Assembly: GCA_947447485.1 (NCBI GenBank)
Contig: CANFJP010000007.1
Location: forward strand, 1-32,217
DNA from: Chitinophagaceae bacterium
Lineage (GTDB): Bacteria; Bacteroidota; Bacteroidia; Chitinophagales; Chitinophagaceae
Length of the DNA stretch: 32,217 nucleotides
Direction of reading: 5' to 3'
The translations under genes were made by a program, and so were the position numbers. Positions 8,451-15,780 of the stretch are shown here, one piece after another. Position 1 is the first letter of the stretch; each line of letters starts with the position of its first letter. The notes beneath the pieces were generated by a model. It saw nothing but the letters and a program-made list of their open reading frames with translations. It searched no databases and was not told the origin of the DNA.

Positions 8451-8915
8451 TTAAAATTTTATCAGAACTTTTGTTTGTTTTATATCAGTAAAAGGAATCG
8501 ACAAATTATGCAATACTGCTTTTTTGCCTTTCCCTTCGGTGAACTCAATGGTAATGTTGTTTTCATCAGCAGCCATCAACTTGCCTTCTTTTTTTGTGCT
8601 GTCATTCATCGTTACTTCTACATTCCGCTCAATATTCTTAATGTATTGCCTGTGTAATTTGAATGGCTCTTCTGTACCCGGACTGGAAACCTCTAAAGAA
8701 AAATCTCCATCGGGATACATGCCCATTTCTTCCATTTGCTTATAAAGCGCTCTATTTATTTTGATGCATTTCTCAATTCCCAACCCGCCATCCGCATCCA
8801 AGTAAATTTTGAAATTATTGATGGGTTTTACCTTGATTTCCACTAAAAAAATATCCCCTTCCAGCAAAGGAGTCAGTAATTTTTTTACAATTTCTATTTG
8901 TGTTTCGTTGCTCAT
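8451..8915 (-). CDS. rimP: Ribosome maturation factor RimP
   Basis: A 154-residue protein when started at the ATG at 8913-8915 (MSNETQIEIVKKLLTPLLEG). A longer frame back to 8999 exists but is encoded by the promoter and the leader hairpin and is rejected. The N-terminal domain contains DIFLVEIKVKPINNFKIYLDADGGLGIEKC and the characteristic YPDGDFSLEVSSPGTEEP segment, written here in parts; the C-terminal Sm-like domain ends near residue 154. RimP is needed for 30S subunit maturation. It heads the rimP-nusA-infB operon, in the conserved order. Confidence 0.93.
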   Translation of the reverse strand: MSNETQIEIVKKLLTPLLEGDIFLVEIKVKPINNFKIYLDADGGLGIEKCIKINRALYKQMEEMGMYPDGDFSLEVSSPGTEEPFKLHRQYIKNIERNVEVTMNDSTKKEGKLMAADENNITIEFTEGKGKKAVLHNLSIPFTDIKQTKVLIKF

Positions 8916-8921
8916 GGTATT

Positions 8922-8954
8922 AAAAAAGAAGAAGGGAACGATTCCGTTCCCTTC
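8922..8954 (-). terminator. Terminator-like hairpin in the rimP leader (candidate attenuator)
   Basis: Read on the minus strand, a perfect 10-bp stem (GAAGGGAACG / CGTTCCCTTC at 8931-8954) with a 4-base loop is followed by TTCTTTTTT (8922-8930). The rimP ATG begins 6 bases after that run. The structure lies between the predicted promoter (8977-9007) and the first gene. The gene on the other side points away, so no upstream transcript needs a terminator here. That makes attenuation of rimP-nusA-infB the likely role. Control by NusA itself is an inference. Confidence 0.65.
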
Positions 8955-8976
8955 CATTTCACTCTTATTTCGAATA

Positions 8977-9007
8977 CAAAGATATGAAAACTTGGTCAAT
9001 AAGCGAA
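8977..9007 (-). promoter_or_regulatory. Promoter of rimP-nusA-infB
   Basis: On the minus strand, TTCG (9004-9007), a 19-bp spacer and TATCTTTG (8977-8984) fit the Bacteroidota consensus TTTG-N19-TAnnTTTG with one mismatch in the -33 box. The predicted start is near 8971, giving a leader of about 55 nt that consists mostly of the terminator-like hairpin. Confidence 0.65.
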
Positions 9008-9060
9008 AAGATCTGTTTAGACAAGCCTAAAATTTAACAGCCAAATTATATAAGCAGTAC

Positions 9061-9068
9061 TACCTTTG
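9061..9068 (+). promoter_or_regulatory. -7 box (TACCTTTG) of the DUF4834-type gene
   Basis: TACCTTTG matches TAnnTTTG and ends only 4 bases before the ATG at 9073. The mRNA would start at or next to the start codon. I see no good -33 box 19 bp upstream. Confidence 0.5.
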
Positions 9069-9072
9069 CCTT

Positions 9073-9309
9073 ATGTTTAAATTCATTCTAGAGCTCATTG
9101 TTTTTTATTTTCTATACAAATTTGTGTTTGAATTCATCATACCTATATATAATGCTACCAAGCAGGTAAAGCAGAAAATGAACGAAATGCAAGAAAAAAT
9201 GGGGAAAACAAGCCAAAAAAGCAACCCTACGCCTAATAAATCTGCTGATAAAACAGGCTTTTCTAATCAAATGAATAGCGAATACATTGATTATGAAGAA
9301 GTTAAGTAG
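9073..9309 (+). CDS. Small membrane-anchored protein, DUF4834-like
   Basis: A 78-residue protein with one hydrophobic segment at about 3-27 (FILELIVFYFLYKFVFEFII), then a charged Lys/Gln-rich, probably helical stretch and a Ser/Asn/Lys-rich linker, ending EYIDYEEVK. A short N-terminal membrane helix plus a YIDYEE-type C-terminus is the pattern of DUF4834, a small Bacteroidota-restricted family of unknown function. It is transcribed away from rimP and is followed by the TetR gene after 109 bp. No function can be assigned. Confidence 0.8.
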   Translation: MFKFILELIVFYFLYKFVFEFIIPIYNATKQVKQKMNEMQEKMGKTSQKSNPTPNKSADKTGFSNQMNSEYIDYEEVK

Positions 9310-9386
9310 AGGTTCGGTCTAAATCCTCCTGTTCCCTTTACATCCATCATTTTCTCTCTATAATTTTTTCGGGAAAATACAGAATA

Positions 9387-9409
9387 AAAACTAATAAGCG
9401 TTAGTTTTG
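9387..9409 (+). promoter_or_regulatory. Operator-like palindrome overlapping the -7 box of the TetR/paa cluster
   Basis: Perfect 8-bp half-sites AAAACTAA (9387-9394) and TTAGTTTT (9401-9408) are separated by TAAGCG. The right half-site contains the -7 box TAGTTTTG (9402-9409), and the TetR gene's ATG follows at 9419. A TetR dimer bound here would block the promoter, so autorepression of the whole cluster is likely. I found no second copy with both half-sites elsewhere in the window. Confidence 0.6.
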
Positions 9410-9418
9410 TGTTCTATT

Positions 9419-10009
9419 ATGTCTAAAATTATAGTATCAGCAAACGGCACAAAAAAAGATGCCATCATCAAAAAAGCCGCGGGCCTTTTTCGTCATAAAG
9501 GATTTGCCGGAACGTCTATGCGAGAGCTTGCCGAAAGTATTGGCGTGGAAGCACCTAGTTTATACAATCACATCGGATCTAAAATTGAATTGTTGCAAAA
9601 CATTTGTTTTAAAGTAGCCAATGAATTTATGCTTCACTTACATCAAACCGAGCAAGAATCAAATAGTACCATTGATAAATTAAAACACATCATTCAGTTT
9701 CATATTCAAATGATGGTGAATGAATACGACGAAGTATTTGTAGCCAATCATGAATGGAAACAACTCAAGGATCCTTACTTAACGGATTTTCTTCTTCAGC
9801 GAAAAGCTTATGAAAAAAAATTAATTGATATAGTAAACGAAGGAATAGAAAATAACGCCATCAAAAATATTCATCCGCAAATTGCAGTGCTTACTATTTT
9901 ATCAGCTGTGAGAGGGCTGGAGTTTTGGCAAGGACAAAAAAATCAGATGGAGGTGATGGAATTAGAAAACAACATGATTGACCACCTGTTAAACGGACTG
10001 GTGAAATAA
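9419..10009 (+). CDS. TetR-family transcriptional regulator of the phenylacetate cluster
   Basis: A 196-residue TetR-type repressor when started at the ATG at 9419. An in-frame TTG at 9407 lies inside the operator and -7 box and cannot be the usual start. The N-terminal DNA-binding domain (about 10-57) has the classic pattern IIKKAAGLFRHKGFAGTSMR and ELAESIGVEAPSLYNHIGSK, with the recognition helix near 44-52. The C-terminal ligand domain is all helical. It is the first gene of the paa cluster, 29 bp before paaE. TetR-type PaaR regulators in other phyla respond to phenylacetyl-CoA; the same ligand is likely here but not shown. Confidence 0.9.
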   Translation: MSKIIVSANGTKKDAIIKKAAGLFRHKGFAGTSMRELAESIGVEAPSLYNHIGSKIELLQNICFKVANEFMLHLHQTEQESNSTIDKLKHIIQFHIQMMVNEYDEVFVANHEWKQLKDPYLTDFLLQRKAYEKKLIDIVNEGIENNAIKNIHPQIAVLTILSAVRGLEFWQGQKNQMEVMELENNMIDHLLNGLVK

Positions 10010-10038
10010 TTTTTAATTTAAAATATACAATCAATAAT

Positions 10039-11118
10039 ATGTCGATTCATTTTCATTCTTTAAAAATAAAAAGCATTCAAAAGGAAACAACTGATTGCGT
10101 ATCGGTTTGTTTTGACATACCCTCTTCTTTGCAGAAAGATTTTACATTTAAAGAAGGACAAAATATCACCATAAAAAAATCAATCAATGGCGAAGAAGTA
10201 AGAAGATCATATTCAATTTGCAACGCGCCACATGAAAAAGAATTAAAAGTGGCTATTAAAAAAGTAGATGGAGGTTTGTTTTCTGAATTTGCCAATGACG
10301 TTTTAACCACTGCCGACATCCTAGAAGTAATGCCTCCTTCTGGAAAATTTAATGCTCACTTATCAAAAAATGGAAAAGGAAAATATCTTGCTATTGCAGC
10401 AGGAAGTGGTATTACGCCTATTTTATCGATCATTAAACACACCTTAATAACAGAACCTGATAGTGAGTTTACTTTACTATATGGAAATAAAAATCGCAGC
10501 TCAATCATATTTTTTGATGAACTAGAAGGATTGAAAAATAAATTCATCGAACGATTTAATTTCATCAACATATTAAGTAAAGAAAAAACAGATGCGCCAG
10601 TTTTTTATGGTAGAATCGATGAGCAAAAACTTGCCGATCTTAAAAAAGTAATTGATTATGCGCACATCGATGCTGCGTATTTGTGCGGACCAGAATCAAT
10701 GATATTTGCGGGGAAAGGTTTTTTAGAGAAAACAGGAGTGGTGCCATCAAATATACATTTCGAATTGTTTAACACGCCGGGTTATAAACAAACGAAAAAA
10801 GAAGGACTTAAAAAAATAGACAATATCACTGGCCCAAAAAGCAATGTTACTATTAAACTTGATGGAAGATCTTTTTCTTTTGAGCTCGCATATGGTGGAC
10901 AAAATATTTTAGACGCTGCATTACAGCAAGGAGCAGATTTACCTTACGCATGTAAAGGGGGTGTTTGTTGTACCTGCAGAGCCAAAATAACAGAAGGCAA
11001 AGTATCAATGGATGTAAATTATGCTTTGGAACCTGAAGAGATTGCACAAGGCTTTGTACTTACCTGTCAGTCTCATCCCACCACAGAAAAAGTAATGATT
11101 GATTTTGATGTAAAATAA
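10039..11118 (+). CDS. paaE: Phenylacetyl-CoA epoxidase reductase subunit PaaE
   Basis: A 359-residue electron-transfer flavoprotein. The FAD domain (about 1-105) has RRSYSI at 55-60. The NAD(P)H domain (about 110-240) has GSGITP at 122-127 and CGP at 216-218. A C-terminal plant-type 2Fe-2S ferredoxin domain (about 268-359) has ligands C305, C310, C313 and C343. PaaE passes electrons from NADPH to the diiron subunit PaaA. In this cluster it is placed first, before paaABCD, rather than last as in E. coli. Confidence 0.95.
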   Translation: MSIHFHSLKIKSIQKETTDCVSVCFDIPSSLQKDFTFKEGQNITIKKSINGEEVRRSYSICNAPHEKELKVAIKKVDGGLFSEFANDVLTTADILEVMPPSGKFNAHLSKNGKGKYLAIAAGSGITPILSIIKHTLITEPDSEFTLLYGNKNRSSIIFFDELEGLKNKFIERFNFINILSKEKTDAPVFYGRIDEQKLADLKKVIDYAHIDAAYLCGPESMIFAGKGFLEKTGVVPSNIHFELFNTPGYKQTKKEGLKKIDNITGPKSNVTIKLDGRSFSFELAYGGQNILDAALQQGADLPYACKGGVCCTCRAKITEGKVSMDVNYALEPEEIAQGFVLTCQSHPTTEKVMIDFDVK

Positions 11119-11141
11119 AATTACCTATTAAAAATAAACAG

Positions 11142-12089
11142 ATGGAAATATATAATCTAGAAAAAGCGTTTCAGGATAAGATAGACAAAGAAATTAAAAT
11201 TGAGCCAAAGGATTGGATGCCTGAAGCCTATCGTAAAACCAACCTGCGACAAATTAGTCAGCATGCACACAGTGAAATTGTAGGTATGTTGCCCGAAGGG
11301 AACTGGATAAGCAGGGCTCCCTCGCTTAAAAGGAAAGTAATTCTTATTGCAAAAGTGCAAGATGAAGCAGGGCATGGATTGTATTTGTATTCTTCTGCAG
11401 AAACATTGGGAACGAGCAGAGAACAGATGATTGATGATTTGCACAGCGGCAAAGCAAAATATTCTTCCATTTTTAATTATCCCACATTAACCTGGGCAGA
11501 TATGGGCGCGGTAGGCTGGTTGGTAGATGGGGCGGCCATTTTAAATCAAGTGATGCTTTGCAGAACTTCTTATGGCCCCTACGCTAGAGCGATGGTGCGC
11601 ATATGCAAGGAAGAAAGTTTTCATCAGCGGCAAGGATTTGATGCATTGTTGGTGTTGAGCAAAGGAACGAAAGAACAAAGAGCAATGTGCCAGGATGCCA
11701 TCAATAGATGGTGGTGGCCAAGCTTAATGATGTTTGGACCAAAAGACAGCGAAAGCACGAACAGCGACCAAAGCATGAAATGGAAAATTAAACGCAAAAC
11801 AAATGATGAGCTGCGTCAAAATTTTGTAGACATGATTGCTGAGCAAATAAAATTACTAGGAATGACATTGCCTGATCCCGATTTAAAATGGAATGAAGCA
11901 AAAAAACAATATGATTTTGGAGAAATAAACTGGGACGAATTTTGGAATGTAGTAAAAGGAAATGGTCCTTGCAACAAACAACGAATTGCTGCAAGACAAA
12001 AAGCACACGAAGAAGGTGCATGGGTAAGAGCTGCCGCATTAGCCTATGCTGAAAAGAAACGATTAAGATCAACCGCTAAAGTAGCTTAA
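11142..12089 (+). CDS. paaA: 1,2-phenylacetyl-CoA epoxidase catalytic subunit PaaA
   Basis: A 315-residue ferritin-like diiron protein. Carboxylate and histidine ligands are visible: E45 in HSEIVGM, the DEAGH motif (E75, H78) and the KEESFH motif (E158, H161). It epoxidises the aromatic ring of phenylacetyl-CoA using O2 and electrons from PaaE. The overall length and the [11 protein letters not shown] segment (190-200) match PaaA. It lies 23 bp after paaE and 30 bp before paaB. Confidence 0.97.
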   Translation: MEIYNLEKAFQDKIDKEIKIEPKDWMPEAYRKTNLRQISQHAHSEIVGMLPEGNWISRAPSLKRKVILIAKVQDEAGHGLYLYSSAETLGTSREQMIDDLHSGKAKYSSIFNYPTLTWADMGAVGWLVDGAAILNQVMLCRTSYGPYARAMVRICKEESFHQRQGFDALLVLSKGTKEQRAMCQDAINRWWWPSLMMFGPKDSESTNSDQSMKWKIKRKTNDELRQNFVDMIAEQIKLLGMTLPDPDLKWNEAKKQYDFGEINWDEFWNVVKGNGPCNKQRIAARQKAHEEGAWVRAAALAYAEKKRLRSTAKVA

Positions 12090-12119
12090 CTCATTTATAA
12101 ATTATTAACACACTCAATC

Positions 12120-12485
12120 ATGAATATTCAAATTAGAAAATTTTATTACGGAGACATTCCCGAAGAAACTGCAGGAGGACCAATAACCAATGTGTCATCC
12201 GATGAAAAAGCCTGGCCGCTATGGGAAGTTTTTATTCGCAGCAAGCAAGGGCTCGATCACAAACATGTAGGAAGCTTACATGCAGCAGATGCTTCAATGG
12301 CAATTGAAAATGCAAGAGATGTATACACCCGACGTCAGGAAGGAGTAAGCATCTGGGTAGTTGAAAGTAAATTTATTCACGCGAGCGATCCTGCAGATGC
12401 AGAAAGCTTGTACGAACCAGCAGCAGATAAAATTTATCGTCATCCTACTTTTTATGATTTACCCGATGCGGTGAAGCATATGTAA
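12120..12485 (+). CDS. paaB: 1,2-phenylacetyl-CoA epoxidase subunit PaaB
   Basis: A 121-residue protein. The core WPLWEVFIRSKQGLDHKHVG (33-52), then SLHAADASMAIENARDVYTR, and the WVVESKFI segment with an ASDP turn are PaaB hallmarks. PaaB is a small structural and electron-transfer subunit of the PaaABCE complex. About 30 residues of N-terminal extension and a C-terminal tail make it somewhat longer than the roughly 95-residue proteobacterial protein. A 107-bp spacer with a repeat element separates it from paaC. Confidence 0.95.
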   Translation: MNIQIRKFYYGDIPEETAGGPITNVSSDEKAWPLWEVFIRSKQGLDHKHVGSLHAADASMAIENARDVYTRRQEGVSIWVVESKFIHASDPADAESLYEPAADKIYRHPTFYDLPDAVKHM

Positions 12486-12490
12486 AAAAG

Positions 12491-12583
12491 ATTCAACGTT
12501 TAATGTTCAAGGGTTAAAATGGATACACTTATATCAGTATTCTCTTTCGTTGAACGTTAAACGTTAAACTTTAAACCTTAAAA
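12491..12583. repeat. GTTNAAC-type inverted-repeat element, copy D (paaB / paaC spacer)
   Basis: The left arm (12491-12522) has TTCAACGTTTAATGTTCAAG. The right arm (12548-12583) has CGTTGAACGTTAAACGTTAA and continues with CTTTAAACC. The arms are largely complementary around an AT-rich centre of about 25 bases. It is the same class as the copies around hflX and is the only long spacer inside the otherwise compact paa cluster. Confidence 0.7.
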
Positions 12584-12592
12584 TTATTTAAA

Positions 12593-13339
12593 ATGCCCCT
12601 CACAAATAACACCCTCAACTACACCCTGCACCTGGCAGACAATGCATTGATACTAGGACAGCGCAATGGAGAGTGGTGTGCCCATGGACCAATACTAGAA
12701 CAAGATATTGCCATCACTAATATTACATTGGATCTTATTGGTCAGGCACGGAACTTTTATCAAAATGCTGCTGCTTGTTTGCACGAATCGGGAGACCCTA
12801 CTGCTTCGGAAGATAGTCTTGCCTATCTACGTACCGAAAGAGAATTTAAAAATTTATTGATTTGTGAATTACCCAATGGAGACTGGGCTCAAACTATATT
12901 GAGACAATTTTTCTTTAGTACATTTCAACTATTGCTATTTGAAAAAATGAAACACTCCAACAATGAACCATTAGTAGCCATTGCAGAAAAATCAATCAAG
13001 GAAACTCAATATCATGTAAAATGGAGCAGTGAATGGGTAATTCGTTTGGGCGATGGAACAACAGAAAGTCATAGCCGAATAACAAAAGCCGTCGACACTC
13101 TTTGGATGTATACAGGAGAATTTTTTATTCCTGCTTCTTACGAAATGATAGACGTTGCCTCTCTGAAAAATGAATGGATGAATAAAGTGAAGGAGGTTTT
13201 TGATGAAGCTACACTCACTTTACCAGAAAATGTGTTCATGCAAACGGGTGGAAAAAATGGAGCGCATACAGAACACATGGGTTTTATATTATCAGAATTA
13301 CAATATTTACAAAGAGTATTTCCGGGCGCTGAATGGTAA
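12593..13339 (+). CDS. paaC: 1,2-phenylacetyl-CoA epoxidase structural subunit PaaC
   Basis: A 248-residue ferritin-like protein. The stretch LGQRNGEWCAHGPILEQDIA near 22-41, the following DLIGQARNFY, the KETQYHVKWSSEWV helix and the C-terminal GGKNGAHTEHMGFIL are typical of PaaC. PaaC pairs with PaaA and helps form the active complex; it is not itself the catalyst in studied systems. The next gene, paaD, begins on the base after this stop codon, so the two are translationally coupled or nearly so. Confidence 0.95.
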   Translation: MPLTNNTLNYTLHLADNALILGQRNGEWCAHGPILEQDIAITNITLDLIGQARNFYQNAAACLHESGDPTASEDSLAYLRTEREFKNLLICELPNGDWAQTILRQFFFSTFQLLLFEKMKHSNNEPLVAIAEKSIKETQYHVKWSSEWVIRLGDGTTESHSRITKAVDTLWMYTGEFFIPASYEMIDVASLKNEWMNKVKEVFDEATLTLPENVFMQTGGKNGAHTEHMGFILSELQYLQRVFPGAEW

Positions 13340-13846
13340 ATGAATACATTGAATAAAAATAAAGACCATATCTACTCTATACTTCAAGAGGTTTGCGATC
13401 CAGAGGTGCCCGTATTAACGATACTGGATCTTGGAATTGTAAGAGATATTCAATTTCATGAAGAGGAAGTGGAAATAATAATCACTCCTACTTATTCGGG
13501 ATGCCCCGCAATGGATGCGATTAGTGTGGATATTAAATTGAAACTAATAGAGCATGGTTTTAAAAAAGTAAAAGTCAGTTATATATTGTCGCCTGCCTGG
13601 ACAACCGATTGGATGAGTGAAGAAGGAAAAAAGAAATTGCAAGTATATGGAATTGCTCCACCAAAAAAAAGTACGAACGATACGAGACTTCATAAAATGT
13701 TGTTCGAAGAAGAAACACATATTGAATGTCCACAATGCCATTCGATAAACACCAAATTGCTAAGTCAGTTTGGATCTACTGCATGCAAAGCACTCTACCA
13801 ATGCAACGATTGTAAAGAGCCTTTCGATTATTTTAAATGCCATTAA
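13340..13846 (+). CDS. paaD: PaaD, maturation factor of the phenylacetyl-CoA epoxidase
   Basis: A 168-residue protein whose ATG directly follows the paaC stop. The N-terminal MIP18/DUF59 domain (about 8-100) has DPEVPVLTILDLGIVRDI and the YSGCPAMDAI loop with C55. The C-terminal zinc ribbon has C130-x2-C133 and C155-x2-C158. DUF59 proteins assist Fe-S cluster assembly. PaaD is thought to mature the Fe-S or diiron centre of the epoxidase system. Length and both domains agree with the family. Confidence 0.94.
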   Translation: MNTLNKNKDHIYSILQEVCDPEVPVLTILDLGIVRDIQFHEEEVEIIITPTYSGCPAMDAISVDIKLKLIEHGFKKVKVSYILSPAWTTDWMSEEGKKKLQVYGIAPPKKSTNDTRLHKMLFEEETHIECPQCHSINTKLLSQFGSTACKALYQCNDCKEPFDYFKCH

Positions 13847-13880
13847 TATTGTTAACTTTATTACACCTCAAATTATACGC

Positions 13881-14525
13881 ATGAACATATCCATTTATTT
13901 CGAAGAAGCTGCGCAGGTGTCGGTGGCGTTTATTATTGGTGCCATCATTGGGTTAGAAAGAGAATTTAGAAGCAAGCCCGCAGGTTTTAGAACAATGATT
14001 TTAATATCTGTTGGCTCTTGTCTATATACTATTTTATCAAAAGAAATTTCGGGTAGTGGAGGCGCAGATCGTATTGCCAGCAATATTGTTACCGGTATAG
14101 GTTTTATTGGTGCGGGGGTGATTTTTAAAGAGGGCATTTCTGTAAATGGTTTAACCACTGCTGCGCTAATTTGGGTTACCGCCGCATTGGGTATGGCAAT
14201 AGGTTATCATAATTATCCACTAGCTATTGTAGTGAGTGCCATTGTGGTCATTACGTTGTTTGTATTGGAACCCGTTCAGCGCTTTATTAATAAATTTCAC
14301 AAAGTGAAAGATTATAAAATCCGCACAGTTCAATTAGGAAATAATTTTAAGTCGGAATTGGAAGATTTTTTTAATTCACGTGAGTTGGCTTTCAGGTGTA
14401 TGAAAATGGTTAAAGAAAACAATGACGCCATCTATATGTATCGCATCAGCTCGCCCGACAGAAACTATGATCTCGTAAACCAATTTTTATTGGCGCACGA
14501 AGAAGTGAAAAGTTTTGATGTATAA
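13881..14525 (+). CDS. MgtC/SapB-family inner-membrane protein within the paa cluster
   Basis: A 214-residue membrane protein when started at the ATG at 13881 (MNISIYFEEAAQVSVAFIIG); upstream in-frame codons overlap paaD and are rejected. The N-terminal half has four or five hydrophobic helices and the MgtC signature IGLEREFRSKPAGFRT. It also has GIGFIGAGVIFKEG and a NGLTTAALIWVTAALGMAIG stretch. A soluble C-terminal domain (about 145-214) follows. MgtC-type proteins have been linked to Mg2+ limitation, ATP synthase inhibition and membrane potential; general members have no fixed role. It sits between paaD (34 bp) and paaG (30 bp), in the same direction. TAACTTTA at 13853-13860 could be a weak internal -7 box. 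Confidence 0.88.
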   Translation: MNISIYFEEAAQVSVAFIIGAIIGLEREFRSKPAGFRTMILISVGSCLYTILSKEISGSGGADRIASNIVTGIGFIGAGVIFKEGISVNGLTTAALIWVTAALGMAIGYHNYPLAIVVSAIVVITLFVLEPVQRFINKFHKVKDYKIRTVQLGNNFKSELEDFFNSRELAFRCMKMVKENNDAIYMYRISSPDRNYDLVNQFLLAHEEVKSFDV

Positions 14526-14555
14526 TCATTAATTAATAGCAATTAAAATAATTAC

Positions 14556-15332
14556 ATGGATCCTATATTATTTGAAATAAAAAATAGTGTTGCACATCTT
14601 ACACTCAACAGACCAGAAAAATACAATGCATTTAATAGAGAAATGGCGTTGTTGCTTCAAGTGTTACTAGATAATTGTGCTGCTGAAAAATCTGTACGAG
14701 CAATATATATCACCGGAAATGGAAAAGCATTTAGTGCCGGACAAGATCTAGCAGAAGTAACAGGAGAAAACCCTGTTGGATTTGAAAAAATATTATCCGA
14801 ACACTACAATCCAATCGTTACTAAAATCAGGTCATTAAACAAGCCCGTAGTTTGTGCCGTAAACGGCGTAGCTGCAGGTGCAGGAGCAAACATTGCATTG
14901 TGCTGTGATATTGTGGTAGCAAGTGAATCGGCTTCATTTATTCAAGCGTTTTCTAAAATTGGACTGATCCCCGATAGTGGCGGTACCTATTTTTTACCCC
15001 GACTCATCGGATTTCAAAAAGCATCTGCGTTGATGATGCTGGGAGATAAGGTGGAGGCCATTGAAGCAGAAAGAATAGGAATGATTTATAAATATTTCAA
15101 TACAGATAATTTTATACAAGAATCGGTGGCCATTGCAGAAAGACTTGCTCAAATGCCTACAAAAGCATTTGCATTGACTAAAAAAGCACTCAATGAATCT
15201 TTGCAAAACAATTTGCAAGCGCAACTACAAATAGAAGACGCGCTACAATATGAAGCGGCTCATACAGAAGATTATTCCGAAGGTGTAAATGCTTTTATAG
15301 AAAAAAGGAAACCTATTTTTAAAGGACTATAA
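14556..15332 (+). CDS. paaG: PaaG, ring-1,2-epoxyphenylacetyl-CoA isomerase (crotonase family)
   Basis: A 258-residue crotonase-fold enzyme. Oxyanion-hole segments are AFSAGQDL (58-65) and GVAAGAGANIAL. The catalytic region reads KIGLIPDSGGTYFLPR, with D140 in place of the second glutamate found in PaaF-type hydratases; that aspartate pattern is diagnostic of PaaG. It converts the ring epoxide to the seven-membered oxepin-CoA. It follows the MgtC-family gene and precedes paaI by 12 bp. Assignment as PaaF or a general enoyl-CoA hydratase is less likely because of the PDSGG motif. Confidence 0.88.
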   Translation: MDPILFEIKNSVAHLTLNRPEKYNAFNREMALLLQVLLDNCAAEKSVRAIYITGNGKAFSAGQDLAEVTGENPVGFEKILSEHYNPIVTKIRSLNKPVVCAVNGVAAGAGANIALCCDIVVASESASFIQAFSKIGLIPDSGGTYFLPRLIGFQKASALMMLGDKVEAIEAERIGMIYKYFNTDNFIQESVAIAERLAQMPTKAFALTKKALNESLQNNLQAQLQIEDALQYEAAHTEDYSEGVNAFIEKRKPIFKGL

Positions 15333-15344
15333 AATAAATAGTAC

Positions 15345-15770
15345 ATGAACACTGAAAAAAATATACAACCCATTCAGGTAGTCAATCATATGATGTTGCA
15401 CGACACATTTAGCCAGTGGCTTGGAATTGAAGTCATAGAAGTAAGAGAAGGATACAGCAAAATAAAAATGACCATCAGAAAAGAAATGATGAACGGATTA
15501 GGCATTGTTCACGGGGGAATTACTTTTTCTTTAGCCGACAGCGCCTTTGCATTTGCATGCAATAACAGAAATGTATTTTCTGTAGCACTGGATACTGCCA
15601 TCAATTTTTTAAAGCCAGCTCATTTAGATGATGTCCTTTTTGCTGAAGCAAAAGAACTGCACAATGGGAAATCAACTGGGTTGTATCATATTTATATTAC
15701 CAATCAACACCATCATGAAGTGGCTGTTTTTAAAGGCACTTGTTTTAGAACCCATAAATCTGTGATTTAA
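15345..15770 (+). CDS. paaI: PaaI, hotdog-fold acyl-CoA thioesterase
   Basis: A 141-residue hotdog protein with the PaaI signature GIVHGGITFSLADSAFAFA (53-71); the HGG turn and D65 line the active site. PaaI hydrolyses CoA esters of the phenylacetate pathway and is thought to release trapped CoA from dead-end intermediates. It is packed between paaG (12 bp) and paaY (10 bp). Length is normal for the family. Confidence 0.93.
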   Translation: MNTEKNIQPIQVVNHMMLHDTFSQWLGIEVIEVREGYSKIKMTIRKEMMNGLGIVHGGITFSLADSAFAFACNNRNVFSVALDTAINFLKPAHLDDVLFAEAKELHNGKSTGLYHIYITNQHHHEVAVFKGTCFRTHKSVI

Positions 15771-15780
15771 TTACTAGTGT

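Noticed and set aside
8916-8999. 28-codon N-terminal extension of rimP
   Set aside because: It is encoded by the promoter's -7 box and the leader hairpin; RimP homologues start near MSNETQ.
9407-9418. TTG start for the TetR gene
   Set aside because: It lies inside the -7 box and operator half-site, so it would not be in the transcript. The ATG at 9419 gives a normal TetR N-terminus.
12486-12592. CRISPR array or attachment site in the paaB-paaC spacer
   Set aside because: The units are about 7 bp with no unique spacers of constant length, and no cas or integrase gene is near.
13770-13880. Longer N-terminus for the MgtC-family protein
   Set aside because: It overlaps paaD and has no MgtC similarity; the first transmembrane segment follows the ATG at 13881.
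14556-15332. Assignment as a general enoyl-CoA hydratase (PaaF)
   Set aside because: The active-site stretch has PDSGG with an aspartate as in PaaG, not the glutamate pattern of hydratases.
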